Source: Castanea sativa
Taxonomy: Eukaryota > Streptophyta > Magnoliopsida > Fagales > Fagaceae
Reading direction: 5' to 3'
NCBI RefSeq assembly: GCF_040712315.1
Contig: NC_134013.1
Coordinates: forward strand, 39,404,001-39,468,000
DNA length: 64,000 nucleotides
The notes under the pieces were generated by a model. The model did not search any database. It worked only from the letters and a program-made list of their open reading frames with translations, and was not told the DNA's origin. Position 1 is the stretch's first letter, and the number at the start of each line of letters is the position of its first letter. The position numbers and the translations under genes are program-made. Shown in pieces: positions 20,840 to 31,789 of the stretch.

Positions 20840-22009
20840 TCTGTTGGCTTAGGGTGGCCTAGTAATGAGAACTAGTTTTTAATGCCAAGGTTTGAGTATA
20901 ATTCTCTGAACTTGTGACTGTCAAATTGTCTTCTATTGTTTATTGTCTGAGATGATCACCTTTGGTATGCTGAATTTGCAAATGATGTTCTTTCAAATGA
21001 AAGTCTGAATCTTTGCTTTTGTGAGCCTTTGCTTCGACCCATTTGTTGTGAAAGAATCAATGGCAACAAGTAGAAATCTTACTTGTTTCTTCCCCTGAGG
21101 CAATGATCCAACAATATCAATCCCCCACTGTGCAAACGGCCACAATGATGTTACTAGTGTCATCTTTTCTCTTGGTACTCTCTTGGCACTTATCACAAGT
21201 TTGGACAAGCTTGTGTGCTTCCTTGCGCATTTGGTCAAAAGTAAACTATCAAGGCCCTTGCTCTAAGATGATCTCTGCAAATTCCCCCATGTACTTCGTT
21301 GAGGATGTATCTGGCTTCGTCTCGTTCTATGCATTTGAGGTAAGGTTGGGAGAATCCCCTTTTTTAGAGTACGCCATTAAAGATAGTGAATCTAACTACT
21401 CTCTTCTTTACCTTCTTAGCTTCTTTTGGATTTGATGGCAATTCTTCGTTCTTTATATAGGAGAGTATCAGGATCGTCAAGCTTTCGTTGTTTTGGACAG
21501 AGGAAGTTCGGATTTCTTCTAAGCTTGGGTGCTTCTGAATTTCAATCTTCTTGGATGGATGTTTTGTCCAGTCTTACGATGATGCACACTTTGCCGCTTC
21601 ATATGTCTTTGCATTCTGGTTTCTTGGTACTTGTGTGAATTTTACCTCTTTAAAATCACTCGTCAATTGATTTGTTAGCTTCAGGTATTTTTGCATCCAG
21701 GGTTCCTTCACCTCATACTCGTGGTTGATCTACCCCATCGTTGGTTGCAGTTGCAGGAAACTGGAGTTTTATACCATATTTCAAAACGGCGTCATCTGGT
21801 GAGGTGATGCTCACACCTACCCCTCCTAGCGCTTTCATGGACGATCCATTTGTATGAATCGTCCAGACATTTTCCAATTCCTGCATGTTACTATCCAAGG
21901 AAATAGTAAATTTAGTGATGAAATCAGTTAAAAATTTTATATATATAATTTTTAACTTGAGTAAAATCAAATTCTGGTTGGCTATATTTTTAACCCAAAT
22001 AACCCTCAA
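20840..22009 (-). pseudogene. Gypsy RNase H-integrase remnant (minus strand)
   Basis: Reading from 22009 downward: an RNase H start (IHTNGSSMKALGGVGVSI..., LQFPATATN) near 21870-21750, the tether and the integrase zinc-finger region (EVHGGICRDHLRARAL) near 21280, then the core: SLWPFAQWGIDIVGSLPQG near 21140-21080, and near 20950 a degraded IPKVIISDN..RQFD motif. The frame changes several times and stops are present. With 16963-17480 it forms one decayed minus-strand element, broken open by the LTR at 17562-19920. Confidence 0.85.
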
Positions 22010-22551
22010 CCTTTCGGCTCATCGTAAATCAACCCAAAAAAAAAAAAGAGTTGGACTGAACCCACCTCCTTCTCCTCGAAGATTTTTGTCTGTCGTGTTG
22101 TAAAAAGGACGGGCAGTACACCGAATGTCGTTAAACAAACCCGAGGAGCAAATAGTCGTTTCTTTCTCTAAACTGCGTGTAGTTTATTGCATTGGTCAGG
22201 CCCATCGTCATTAGTGCTGTGCCCGTGCGGGCGGGTCCAGCATAAATTCGCTGCACCTCATTTTGCAGTGTTTATGATATGTCGTTTAACTTGGCCAGCA
22301 CTGTCAGTCACAACCGGTTTTAAAATCTTGCCGTACCTAGTGGAAAAACCCTGACTTCAAACTTGGGAGGCGTTAGCAACCAAGTGAAGCTGTCTACTCT
22401 ATTCTATGGGATGCGGATAAGGTAACACTGTATCTTTAACCTAAGAGCCTTTCTTCATTTGTTAAACATAATAGTTTCTTGTCCAAAGTTTTCTTCTTCT
22501 GACTTGGCACTTCAAGGTTTCGGATATATATATTTTTCTTATACGCTTACA
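22010..22551 (+). promoter_or_regulatory. Upstream region of the SpoU-type methyltransferase gene
   Basis: It must hold the promoter and 5'UTR of the gene at 22552, because gypsy sequence ends at about 22010. Candidate TATA-like runs are GATATATATATTTTT at 22522-22536 (too close to the ATG to be certain) and ATAAATTC near 22242. The reading frame of the gene is open back to 22459 but has no ATG before 22552. Confidence 0.35.
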
Positions 22552-24327
22552 ATGTATACCAATTTGACGAAGAGCCATACATTTCCCTTGGCTATTAGGA
22601 TTTATTCACAACCTAGATGTCTCAAATCATTCCACATCTCAAAGCCCCAATCTTTTCCAACTGGGTTTCGTCCAAAACCCCAATTAAACCCCTGTGGGAC
22701 CAAAGCCCATGGAAATCTCCATTTGATGAACCGCATGAATTTTTCAACTTGCTCTGTTTATAGGACACTGGAAATGGGTAATATGGCAAAACCCAGAAGT
22801 TTGTCAAGTGGGTTTCGGCTTCGAAGTGGAATACAGTATTGCCCTTGGATAAGAGCTAGATGTTTTTCTAGTTCCTATGCTAGGAAAAGTGGTGAAAAAA
22901 ATGATATGGTAAGAACTAAAAAATGTCTTCCTTGGTTAGCATCAAATAGAGCTAAGGAAGTAAAAGGGTCTACAAAGACGAGTCGTTCTTCTTGGGAGGA
23001 ATCGGCAAAGAGGTTGGAGAAAGTGAGTAGTAAGTCTTCTTGGGAGGAATCAGCAAAAAGGTTGGAGGAAGCAACAACAATGAGAGGTGCCCATTCTTCT
23101 TGGAAGTTATCGGCAGAAAATTTTGTGGGGAAAAGTGGTAAATTGGCAGCAGGGAGTGAAGATGATAGGAATGGAATAGATATAGCAGAAGATCGGAAAA
23201 GTGGTTTTGTTGATATGGATGGAAGTTTTGAAGTAGATAATGAAGGAGGAGAAGAAATTGAGGCCATTGATGATCCAAGATGGGATAAGATTAAGCATAG
23301 ATTCAGGGGAATGGCAGATGAAAAGGCTGGATCTGTGAAACCTGAGTTACGGAGGTGGAATAAGCAGGAAAATTGGGGTAGAAAGACATGGAAAGAAACT
23401 ACCGAATCGACAGTACCTAAGATGGTTGGTGAAGGGATTTATGGGGTTGGTCCAGTTTTGGCTGCTTTGTCTGCTCGAAGAAGAGAATTTTATGCATTGT
23501 ACCTCCAAGAAGGGTTGGATTTGAGTAATAATAACAGGAAGAAGAAGGAAAAAAAAGGGTTTGAGAAAGTTTTGAGGATGGCTGAAAAAATTGGGTTAAG
23601 TGTAAAGGAAGCATCAAAGCATGATCTCAATATGGTTGTTGATAACCGTCCCCATCAGGGGCTGGTTCTAGATGCTTCTCCATTGGAGATGGTAAAAATG
23701 AAGGAATTGGAACCTGCTTCTGTCGAGGGAGACAAAGGTTCTCTCTGGGTAGCCTTGGATGAGGTCACAGATCCTCAAAATTTGGGGGCAATCATTAGGT
23801 CAGCATACTTTTTTGGAGCTTCAGGAGTGGTGTTATGTGCCAAGAATTCAGCACCATTGAGTGGTGTTGTAAGCAAAGCAAGTGCAGGTTCTCTTGAATT
23901 AATGGAGCTTAGGTATTGCAAGAATATGATGCAGTTCTTAGTTTCCTCAGCTGAAAATGGTTGGCGAGTTCTTGGAGGTTCAGTTGCACCAAAAACTGTT
24001 CCCTTGGATGAGGTTTTGCCTGGTGCACCAACAATTCTTGTTTTGGGCAGTGAGGGTACTGGGTTGAGGCCTTTAGTGGAGAGATCATGTACACAGTTGA
24101 TTAGGATCCCTGGGAATATTCCTATGGATTTATCTACAGGTGGAGTTAATGATGTGGAAACTGCAGAAACAAATTCTGGGTGCTCAAGTGAAGAGTTCAG
24201 GTCCTTTCTGGCTGTGGAGAGCTTAAATGTCAGTGTTGCAGCAGGTGTGCTTCTTCATCACTTAATTGGAAGCAATTACAAGAATCAGTGCTACATAGGA
24301 GACAAGCCGACCGATGCACTTGAATGA
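22552..24327 (+). CDS. SpoU/TrmH-family RNA 2'-O-ribose methyltransferase, organelle-targeted type
   Basis: Intact single-exon gene of 591 codons. The family transfers methyl from AdoMet to a ribose 2'-OH of rRNA or tRNA through a knotted SPOUT fold. The order is: a basic, Ser/Arg-rich N-terminus poor in acids (about 1-110, transit-peptide-like); a charged low-complexity region with three SSWEESAKRLE-type repeats (146, 162, 182); the substrate-binding domain (GVGPVLAALSARRREFYALYLQ); and the catalytic domain. Motif 1 is ALDEVTDPQNLGAIIRSA (from 401; Asn410, Arg416), motif 2 is LVLGSEGTGL (about 497), and motif 3 is split as RIPGNIPM (about 519) and SLNVSVAAGVLLHH (557). The start is the first in-frame ATG. 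Length and layout fit plant proteins related to yeast Mrm1, so a mitochondrial or plastid rRNA target is likely but inferred. Confidence 0.93.
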   Translation: MYTNLTKSHTFPLAIRIYSQPRCLKSFHISKPQSFPTGFRPKPQLNPCGTKAHGNLHLMNRMNFSTCSVYRTLEMGNMAKPRSLSSGFRLRSGIQYCPWIRARCFSSSYARKSGEKNDMVRTKKCLPWLASNRAKEVKGSTKTSRSSWEESAKRLEKVSSKSSWEESAKRLEEATTMRGAHSSWKLSAENFVGKSGKLAAGSEDDRNGIDIAEDRKSGFVDMDGSFEVDNEGGEEIEAIDDPRWDKIKHRFRGMADEKAGSVKPELRRWNKQENWGRKTWKETTESTVPKMVGEGIYGVGPVLAALSARRREFYALYLQEGLDLSNNNRKKKEKKGFEKVLRMAEKIGLSVKEASKHDLNMVVDNRPHQGLVLDASPLEMVKMKELEPASVEGDKGSLWVALDEVTDPQNLGAIIRSAYFFGASGVVLCAKNSAPLSGVVSKASAGSLELMELRYCKNMMQFLVSSAENGWRVLGGSVAPKTVPLDEVLPGAPTILVLGSEGTGLRPLVERSCTQLIRIPGNIPMDLSTGGVNDVETAETNSGCSSEEFRSFLAVESLNVSVAAGVLLHHLIGSNYKNQCYIGDKPTDALE

Positions 24328-26575
24328 GATTTCATGGCCCATGCCATTCATTTTGTTGTCTCAGTCTATTTATATAAGTAGATTATAATTGTCTGTCATT
24401 TTAGTTTTCACCTTATAATACAAGCATTATAACAAATTTTACCAGCATCTGTAGGATATTATAATCATTTGGTAGTAGCCTCAAAGTTTTGAATGCCTCC
24501 TCACCTCTTGATTGGAAACATATACCATTAAGAGTTGTGACTTTGGTCATAAGCAAAGTAATGGCCTTGGAGAAAGTCCTATGGCCTGACTTTAAATGTC
24601 TCCTAAATTTTTTCAATATTTCCATCAATTATAAAATTTCCATTTAAACATCTCTCCAATAAATAACTATTCCATAATATATGCTAATATTTTCAGACAG
24701 ATCAAACTGCCATTAAGCTTCGGTGTACTAAACCTAAAGCAAGTATTGCCTTAGCTTGGTCACTTCTTTAACTGTAAAATCTGCCTCTATCAGCCCTTGA
24801 AGAGTTGTGATTGTTCTTGTCTTGCTCATAATCAGAACTGTTTGTTCCATATGCAATGATTTCTGATGTTAGTCATGCAAATATCATACTCAATAATTAA
24901 GTAGGTTGTTAATTCTTAAATTCTGTTCAGATAACTCCAAACGTGGTGTATCTAGAGCCATGAACTATTGCCACACTGAACATCTTGTGGATTTGTTTTT
25001 GGAAGCTAAACAAGTACAGCCTTGTTTAGCAAGATTGTTAATAAAGTGGGTTTGTGTGTTTGGAGGGGCTGGGCCCAGTCAACAATTCAGGTTCAAAGAA
25101 AAATTGGACCTTCAATTCATCCAAAAGATGGAGTTTAACCGCTGCAGGAACTGACTGGTTGCACTTTCCCATTGTACTTGAAGTCTTGGTTCAGCATTTC
25201 CAATCATATATATATATAGATTTCTTAATTTTGCTAAAGTATTTACCATGCTCATTGCAGAAATTGAAGAGTCCAAATTTTTTGTATTTATGAATGCAAT
25301 GTAATTGGCATTTCTACTGTTTAAATTTGCCTTGCATCAGGTATGGGTTTCCAACTTTCCATGTTTTTTAGCTTCGACATTCATTTAAAAAAAAAAAAAT
25401 CAGTCGTCATATTCTGTCAAAAGTGTTGTCTTTGCCGGGAGGAAATCAAATGCATACGTTCTTAGAATTCAATATCTCGCATGCTGCCCCAGTTTGGTAG
25501 ACACAAAGGACATGCAGTTGCATCTTCTCCAATTCATTCTGTGGTCCAGATCCTGAAATACAGTGCCCAAGTACTTCTTTATATTTTTATTATTATTATT
25601 ATTATCCAATAAATTGGAATGTTATTCAGGTGGGATAAATTAGGATAATGGTCACAAATTGTAAGAGTGAGGGAAAGAGGAAATGGATAGGTAAGAAACC
25701 AGTCTTAGACTTGAAACCTGTCGTCATTTTCATTTGAAATAACCTTATTTTTAGACGTAAAATAAAGTAACTTATATAAAGCTATATAAGCCTATACCGA
25801 TTATACCTTATTCCATGGTAATAAGTGATCTATCGGATATATCATACATGTTCCTGTACTGTATAGTGTATACCAGCATATTTGTTCCAGGTATGAGGTA
25901 ACACTACCAACGATTTTGTGGTCTTTGGTCATGCATAATCTGTGGCCCACAAATATGGAAATATTGATGCCAATCTTCCTCATTATAATTCTTACGCTTC
26001 AATTTCTTAATGAAAGCGCAAAACAAGACTGTGTTTTTTACTGTTTTATAAACCACTGTGCCTCACATTTTGCATATTTTCGAAGTATTTCGGGATCTGC
26101 ATGCTATTTGGGATTGGATTTTAGCATAGAAATTGCATATACCTCTCAATCAAAGAAACATCTCTCTCAGTCAAGTGAAACTCATTTGGGTTCTATTAAA
26201 AAATTAGTTGCCTTGATACAATTGGTAGGCTTTATCCGCGGGTTGTTAAATTTTATCATATTTTTACAAGCTGTGTGCGTTTTCCTTCGATGTAGTTCGT
26301 ATTACCATCAAAATATGAAATTGCAGTACATTTTTGGAATCAGTCTTGCAATGAAAATACAAGAATTCTTTCTTCTTCTTCTTTTTTTATTAATAAATTC
26401 ATAGATTACTATACTTGATACCTCTATACGTCAAACAATAGAATTCGGATTTCATGGCATTTGTAGTTACTATTAATGTTTGTTGAAGACACCTATAATC
26501 TCTTATACCAAAAACAAAGACACCAATAATCTCTCAACCATAATGAATTTTATTTTGTATGAAGGGATGCAACCA
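24328..26575. other. 3' flank of the methyltransferase gene and intergenic DNA
   Basis: The first few hundred bases are probably 3'UTR (T-rich, with AT-rich near-poly(A) motifs around 24410-24440). No further gene is recognised. Open frames of 60-162 codons (the longest at 25916-26404) show no domain and are in AT-rich DNA. A short (ATT)n tract lies at about 25583-25604. Confidence 0.5.
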
Positions 26576-26590
26576 AACAAAGTGCTATTA

Positions 26591-26752
26591 GTGGGTTCCA
26601 ATTAACTCAACTGATAAAATCTCTAATAGTTAAATAAGATATCTGAGGTTCAATTTCCTACTGCATCAAAAACTAATTGGTGTCTTAGTCTGATGATAAA
26701 AATATATCATTAGGAGTCGACATCATAGGTTGAAATTCTCTCAAAAAAAATT
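26591..26752 (+). mobile_element. tRNA-derived SINE, copy 1 (15-bp target duplication)
   Basis: It starts GTGGGTTCCAATTAACTCAACTG with a degenerate box A at 26602-26614 and box B GGTTCAATTTC at 26647-26657. It then has a tRNA-unrelated body (CTAATTGGTGTCTTAGTCTGATGATAAA) and an A-rich tail after GAAATTCTCTC. Flanks AACAAAGTGCTATTA (26576-26590) and AACAAAGTGATATTA (26753-26767) form a target duplication with one mismatch. The same family occurs on the minus strand at 48095-48255. Confidence 0.88.
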
Positions 26753-26763
26753 AACAAAGTGAT

Positions 26764-26783
26764 ATTATTATTATTATTATTAT
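26764..26783 (+). repeat. (TTA)n microsatellite, left half
   Basis: The tract begins in the right target duplication of the SINE and was the insertion site of Tat-2. The other half resumes at 37972. Confidence 0.85.
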
Positions 26784-27515
26784 TGTGGGATACAACAATT
26801 TAATAAGATAGTAATGCCACGTGACATGCCCGAGGCCAAGGAGTCTAATGCAATTCCTAGGAGACCATACCCTCGGACAGTGAGGCCAGAGAGGCGAGCT
26901 TTGGCCACAGCCACGACCATGTCAATGGCACATCACCAAAGGAGGCCACACTGTAGAGGAAGAACTTTAGAGAAAGGGTTAGCCTTGACGTGACTGGAGG
27001 GATGATAGTTGCCACCACATTTAATGCACCTCACCAAACCCCCTGGCTGCATTTATGTGGAGAAGACCCCTGAATAGTGCTATCTTAGTTGCCGCAACTC
27101 ACAAAAGATTTGGGAGGGCGTCTGATGGGACAAGCACTCGAGTAGTGGCCAGCATAATCAACAAATTAAGGGCCAAGATCAAAGAAAATGGGCTATATAA
27201 TGTAAGAGATCCTCTAGGAATGGGGGATCATCTGAGAATCTGCAGAGAAAACACTGTAGCAATAAGAACTGAAATTGTAATCAAACTCAAAAAAGACATA
27301 TATAAGGGCTATTCTCCTCGGACTTAGTTGAGGAAGAGTTATATTGCATAAAACCTATTTATCTTGGTTTTTCCTATCATCTGGATCCACTATAATTGTT
27401 GTCCAACTTATCAAAAGCCAGTTTTCAACCCACTCTCTATAAATTCATTGTGTCAGGCTCGTTAAGCCTTAATCTTATTACCTTTTGGGCTTAGGATCCA
27501 ACTCGTGACCCAACA
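26784..27515 (+). repeat. Tat-2 5' LTR
   Basis: TGTGGGATACAACAATTT...GTGACCCAACA. A clear TATA box, TATATAA, is at 27194-27200. Relative to the 3' LTR it carries 12 extra bases near 26895 (GCTTTGGCCACAGCCACGACC versus GCCATGACCACG). Confidence 0.92.
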
Positions 27516-27516
27516 A

Positions 27517-27534
27517 TTGGTGCTGTCTGTGGGG
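27517..27534 (+). other. Tat-2 primer binding site
   Basis: TTGGTGCTGTCTGTGGGG follows the LTR by one base. It aligns with the Tat-1 site (TTGGCGCCCACCGTGGGG) but differs in the middle, so the priming tRNA may differ or the site has decayed. Confidence 0.65.
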
Positions 27535-27568
27535 AGTACTTGAGTTTTGGTGAGATTAGCGTTCAGCT

Positions 27569-28965
27569 ATGGTGGGTTCAGGTCTTGACCGGGAAGAATC
27601 TGTTGGTTCCCAACGCCAAGATCATTTCCTTAACCTTGAACGTAGGAGAGATCGTGAAGTCAGTATACACACTACTCAAACTACTAGGAGCTAGTCTCGA
27701 GGTGGGAGTCATGTATCTCATGAAGGGAATACTAGAATCATGCAGTTAGAGATTAACCATCTATGGAGGAGGTTACACCGCGAGCGACGGAGAAAGACTC
27801 CTTCAAGCTCTGATCCTTCTTCTAATGACAATGGAGATGGCAGCTATAGGCCTAGGTTAATGACTCCTCCTAGTGAGACTTTTTCGTACGACGAGAATCT
27901 CCATCACAAGTGTAGGAATAAAAGTCCATCTCGTAAAGGCCTGGGCAGCGATGCTATGAGCAGGGTTCTTTACTAGATTTCTAAATCTCCCTTTACCCGC
28001 AGGATTGAAGGGAGGAAGCTTCCTCGGCAATTTACTCAACCAGTGTTCACCATGTATAATGGCAGGACGAACCCTGTGGAGCATGTTAGCCACTTCAATC
28101 AGAGAAAGACTGTTCACTGAAAGAAAGAGACTTTGATGTGCAAGGTGTTCCCATCCAGTTTAGGGCCTATGGCGATGAGATGGTTCGATGGTCTGCAAGA
28201 AGATTCTATTAACTCCTTTAAAGAGCTTATTAGAGAGTTTGAGGCTCGTTTTGTTACTAGCAGTAGAGTTCCTCAACCCTTAGACTCCCTATTGTCTATG
28301 ACTATGTGAGAAGGGAAAACCCTGAAAACGTATTCTGACAGATACTGGGAAATGCTTAATGAGATAGATGGGAACTTCGTGATGTGGCTATAAGGACTTT
28401 CAAGGTTGGCCTACTCGCTAAGCATGATTCGAGAAAATCTTTGACAAGGAAGCCTGTTAGAAGTGTGTGTCAGCTCATGGACCGTATTGACGAGTATAAG
28501 TTGAGGAGGACCAAAAGCAAGGGAAATGGAAAGCTAAAGTGGTCCCACGGGATAGAGGGAATTTTAGGTCGGATAAATACAACAGTAACTGATCTCAGAG
28601 AGATTTTGCTAGGCAATCCGGATCTATTGCTACTCGGGTGGTTAGCACTGTGTTCCGAGAGCCCATTCACCAAATTTTGGAAAAGATTAAAAGCGAGTCG
28701 TACTTTAAATAGCCAAATAAGATGGGGGAGACCCCATAAGACGTAACCATAACCTTTACTGCCAATACCACCAGGAGCGGAAGCACACTACAGAGGATCG
28801 CAGGACGTTGTGGAATCACTTGGAACAATTGGTTAAGGTTGGGAAATTGAAACAATTCCTGTACCAACCCAATGGATAGGGTGGCCAGGTAAGGTCAGGA
28901 GCTCAAAGAGATGCTTCTATGAGATCACATTTAGGCTGCCCCAGGAAGGACTGGTTCTCAACCAT
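27569..28965 (+). pseudogene. Tat-2 gag (degenerate)
   Basis: It starts at ATG 27569 and aligns with Tat-1 gag throughout: MYNGRTNPVEHVSHFNQR near 28050, MAMRWFDGL near 28170, VRSVCQLMDRIDEYK near 28460. It has several in-frame stops and frameshifts. The zinc knuckle near 28760 has lost its last cysteine (Cys to Arg) and the Gly before the second His, so it could not coordinate zinc normally. Confidence 0.85.
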
Positions 28966-28970
28966 CCAGG

Positions 28971-29520
28971 GTGATGTCTGTAGCTCGGCCATTTATAGAA
29001 TACTCTCCCTCTAATTCGAAGAAGGGTAGATTGGAGGCCCAACCAACTTTGAGCTTTTTTGATGAGGATAAAGTTAGAACCTTGCAGCCACATTATGATG
29101 CCTTAGTAGTTACTCTCAGGATCAGAGGGTATGATGTGAAGAGGGTGTTGGTAGGTCAGTGCAGCGGTGCATATATCATGTACCCCGACCTATTCAAGGG
29201 GCTCAAGCTAAGGCCTAAGGATCTGGCCTGCTATAACTCCCCTTTGATAGGATTTGATGGAAAGATCGTCTTTTCGAGAGGCCAAATCAGACTACCTGTT
29301 CAGGCAGGGTCAGAAGTCGTGGAAGTGAACTTTATTGTAGTAGATGTATACCCCCCCCTATATTGCTATTGTGGCAAGGCCTTGGCTTCACACCATGGGG
29401 GCTATGTCTTCAATCCTGCACCTGAAGGTGAAGTATCCGTTAGGGAATTAGGTCGAGGAGCTAATTGGAAGCCAGTCTATGGTTAGGCAATGCTTGGTAG
29501 CTACGATCAGACATTAGACA
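28971..29520 (+). pseudogene. Tat-2 protease domain (active-site Asp lost)
   Basis: It aligns with the Tat-1 protease, but the active-site motif reads VLVGQCSGAYIMYPDLF near 29143-29193: Asp is replaced by Gly and the following Gly by Cys. The domain is frameshifted after VVDVYPP near 29350, where a run of eight C residues occurs. Confidence 0.85.
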
Positions 29521-31560
29521 GGAGGTGAGTCCACAACTTCTGCTGAGTAAGGTTTATAGCAATCAAAGACGCCAGTGCGGTCTACGAACAGGGTGGCAGT
29601 AGAGACAAGGTATGAAGAGTTGGAAAAAATTATTGTTAGAAATGATAAGGGTAAGTTCTTCCAAGTTGGAGTTCAGTTGTCCCCTTAGAAAAAGGAAAAG
29701 CTGATAGAGTTTCTTTTGAAGAATATTGATGTGTTTGCGTGGAGCGCTTACAAAGCCCCAGGGCTGGATCCAAAATTCATTTACCATAATTTAAATGTCA
29801 ATTCATCTATCATCCCCAAAAGGCAACCACTTCGGGGCTCATCTAAGGACCATTTTGATGCCGTCAAGGAGGAGGTGATCAAGCTTAAGCGGGCTGAGAC
29901 TATTAAAGAGGTGTTTTACCCTGAGTGGTTGGCCAATAGAGTGGTAGTGAAGAAGAAAAATGGGAAGTGGCAAGTATACGTAGACTTCACAGATTTAAAT
30001 AAAGCTTGCCCAAAGGATCCTTTCCCTATGCCTTGAATAGATCAATTAGTGGATGCGATTGTAGGCCATCCTCGAATGAGCTTGTTAGATGCGTTTCAAG
30101 GGTACCATCAAATACCATTGGCTTTGGAAGATCAAGAGAAGACAACTTTTGTTACTCCTACTGGCAATTACCATTACAGGGTGATGCCCTTTGGATTAAA
30201 GAACACATGATCTACCTATCAGAAGACGATGACCAAAATGTTCGAGCCACAACTAGGCAAAAATATTAAGGTTTATATAGATGACATGGTGATTAAAAGT
30301 AAGGTAGTGTCCGAGCACGTGAGTGACCTTGGAAATATTTTTGAAATACTAAGGAGGCACAAACTACGCCTCAATGCTTCCAAGTGTTCTTTTGGCGTTG
30401 GCTCGGGTAAATTTCTGGGCTACAAGGTCACTCATCGTGGAATTGAAGTCAATCCTGATTAAATTAAAGCAATTAACAATTTGCAACCTCCTCGAAACCA
30501 GTAAAGAAGTCCAGAAGTTGACAAGGATGACTACTGCTCTAAATCGATTCATCTCTTAGTCAGCAGACAGGTGTATGCCTTTCTTTCGGTTGTTGCATAG
30601 GTGGAAGGGATTTGAATGGACTGAGGAGTGTGCCCTGGCCTTCCAACAGCTGAAGGAATACCTTTCTTAGCCACATATTATGTCCAAGCCCAAGCAAGAG
30701 GAAGTTCTATTTGCTTACATTGCGGTAGCCTCGCATGCGGTGAGCCTAGTACTACTACGGGTTGATGATGGAGTACAGAGACTAGTCTATTATGAGAGAG
30801 AATCATTGCATGAAGCAGAGGTTCATTATCTACCATTAGAGAAATCCATTTTGACAGTGGTACATACTACACGAAAGCTCCCTTATTACTTCCAGGCTCA
30901 CACCATTGTGATTCTCACTCAACTTCCTCTCCAATCACTGCTACGGAACGCTGACTATACTAGGAGGATTGCAAAATGGGGAACAATCTTGGGGGCATTT
31001 GATATCAAGTATATGCCTTGCACTTCCATTAAAGGCCAAGTCCTTGAAAATTTGGTGACCGAGTTTACTAAGTCTCTAGTAGAAGAGGACAGGGAAGAGC
31101 AATGCATGAATGGAAAATCAGTTGGCGTGGTCTCCCTACAATGACCTTTATCCTAGAAGGTGTACATTGATAGTGCAGCAAATCAAAGGGGATCTGGAGT
31201 GGGGCTAGTTGTAGTATCTCCTGAAAGAATTATTGTTGAGAAATCCTTAAGGTTGGGCTTCTTGGCCACGAACAATGAGGTCGAGTACGAGGCTTTGTTA
31301 CAGGAACGTCTGTGGTTTAGAAGATGGGGGGAGGAGTAGTAGAGTTATTTTCAGATTCGAGGTTGGTTGTAGGCTAGGTGAAAAGGGGAATTGAAGGCCA
31401 AGGATTCGAGAATGCATGATTATTTGAATCAGGTTAGGCATTTGCAATTAGGGTTTAGGTCTTTCACCTTATAGCAAATCCCTAAAAGCATAAACACGCA
31501 TGCAGACTCTTGCCACTCTCGCAACCTCCTCGGCGCAAAGTTTACCTTGAGTTATCCTGG
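29521..31560 (+). pseudogene. Tat-2 reverse transcriptase and RNase H domains
   Basis: RT motifs are preserved in pieces: VVKKKNGKWQVYVDFTDLNKACPKD at about 29941, YIDDM at 30274-30288 (catalytic pair intact), and the thumb. In-frame stops occur near 30034, 30460 and 30502, and a frameshift lies near 30208. The connection domain (30680-31140) is open. The final RNase H (IDSAANQRGSG, NNEVEYEAL) is heavily broken after 31300. The first RNase H residue, Asp-Gly in Tat-1, is Asp-Ser here. Confidence 0.88.
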
Positions 31561-31789
31561 TTGAGGATTTATGTAAGCCCACTGAGATGAAGAAAGAGAA
31601 AGCTCAAATTCAACAAATTAGGATAGGGCCTAACTAGATGGATCCTATTGTGTTGTTCCTTAAGGATAACATCTTGCCTGAGGAGAAGGGGGAGGCCAAT
31701 AAAGTGCAGAGAAAAACTCCTCGATTTTGGTTTTTGAAGGTTGAAAGTTGTGCAAGCGCTCCTTTTTTGGACCATATTTGCTATGCATC

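Noticed and set aside
22459..22551. N-terminal extension of the methyltransferase back to 22459
   Set aside because: The frame is open but that position is TTG; the first in-frame ATG is 22552, and plant nuclear genes start at ATG.
25916..26404. 162-codon open frame downstream of the methyltransferase gene
   Set aside because: AT-rich, no recognisable domain and no splice or promoter context; length is possible by chance in this composition.
26591..26670. tRNA gene (box A and box B present)
   Set aside because: No cloverleaf can be drawn, the body continues into a SINE tail, and target duplications flank the whole unit; the same holds for the copy at 48095-48255.
26779..26783. ATTAT target duplication as proof of Tat-2 boundaries
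   Set aside because: The site is a (TTA)n microsatellite, so identical 5-mers occur by default; the boundaries rest on LTR ends, PBS and polypurine tract instead.
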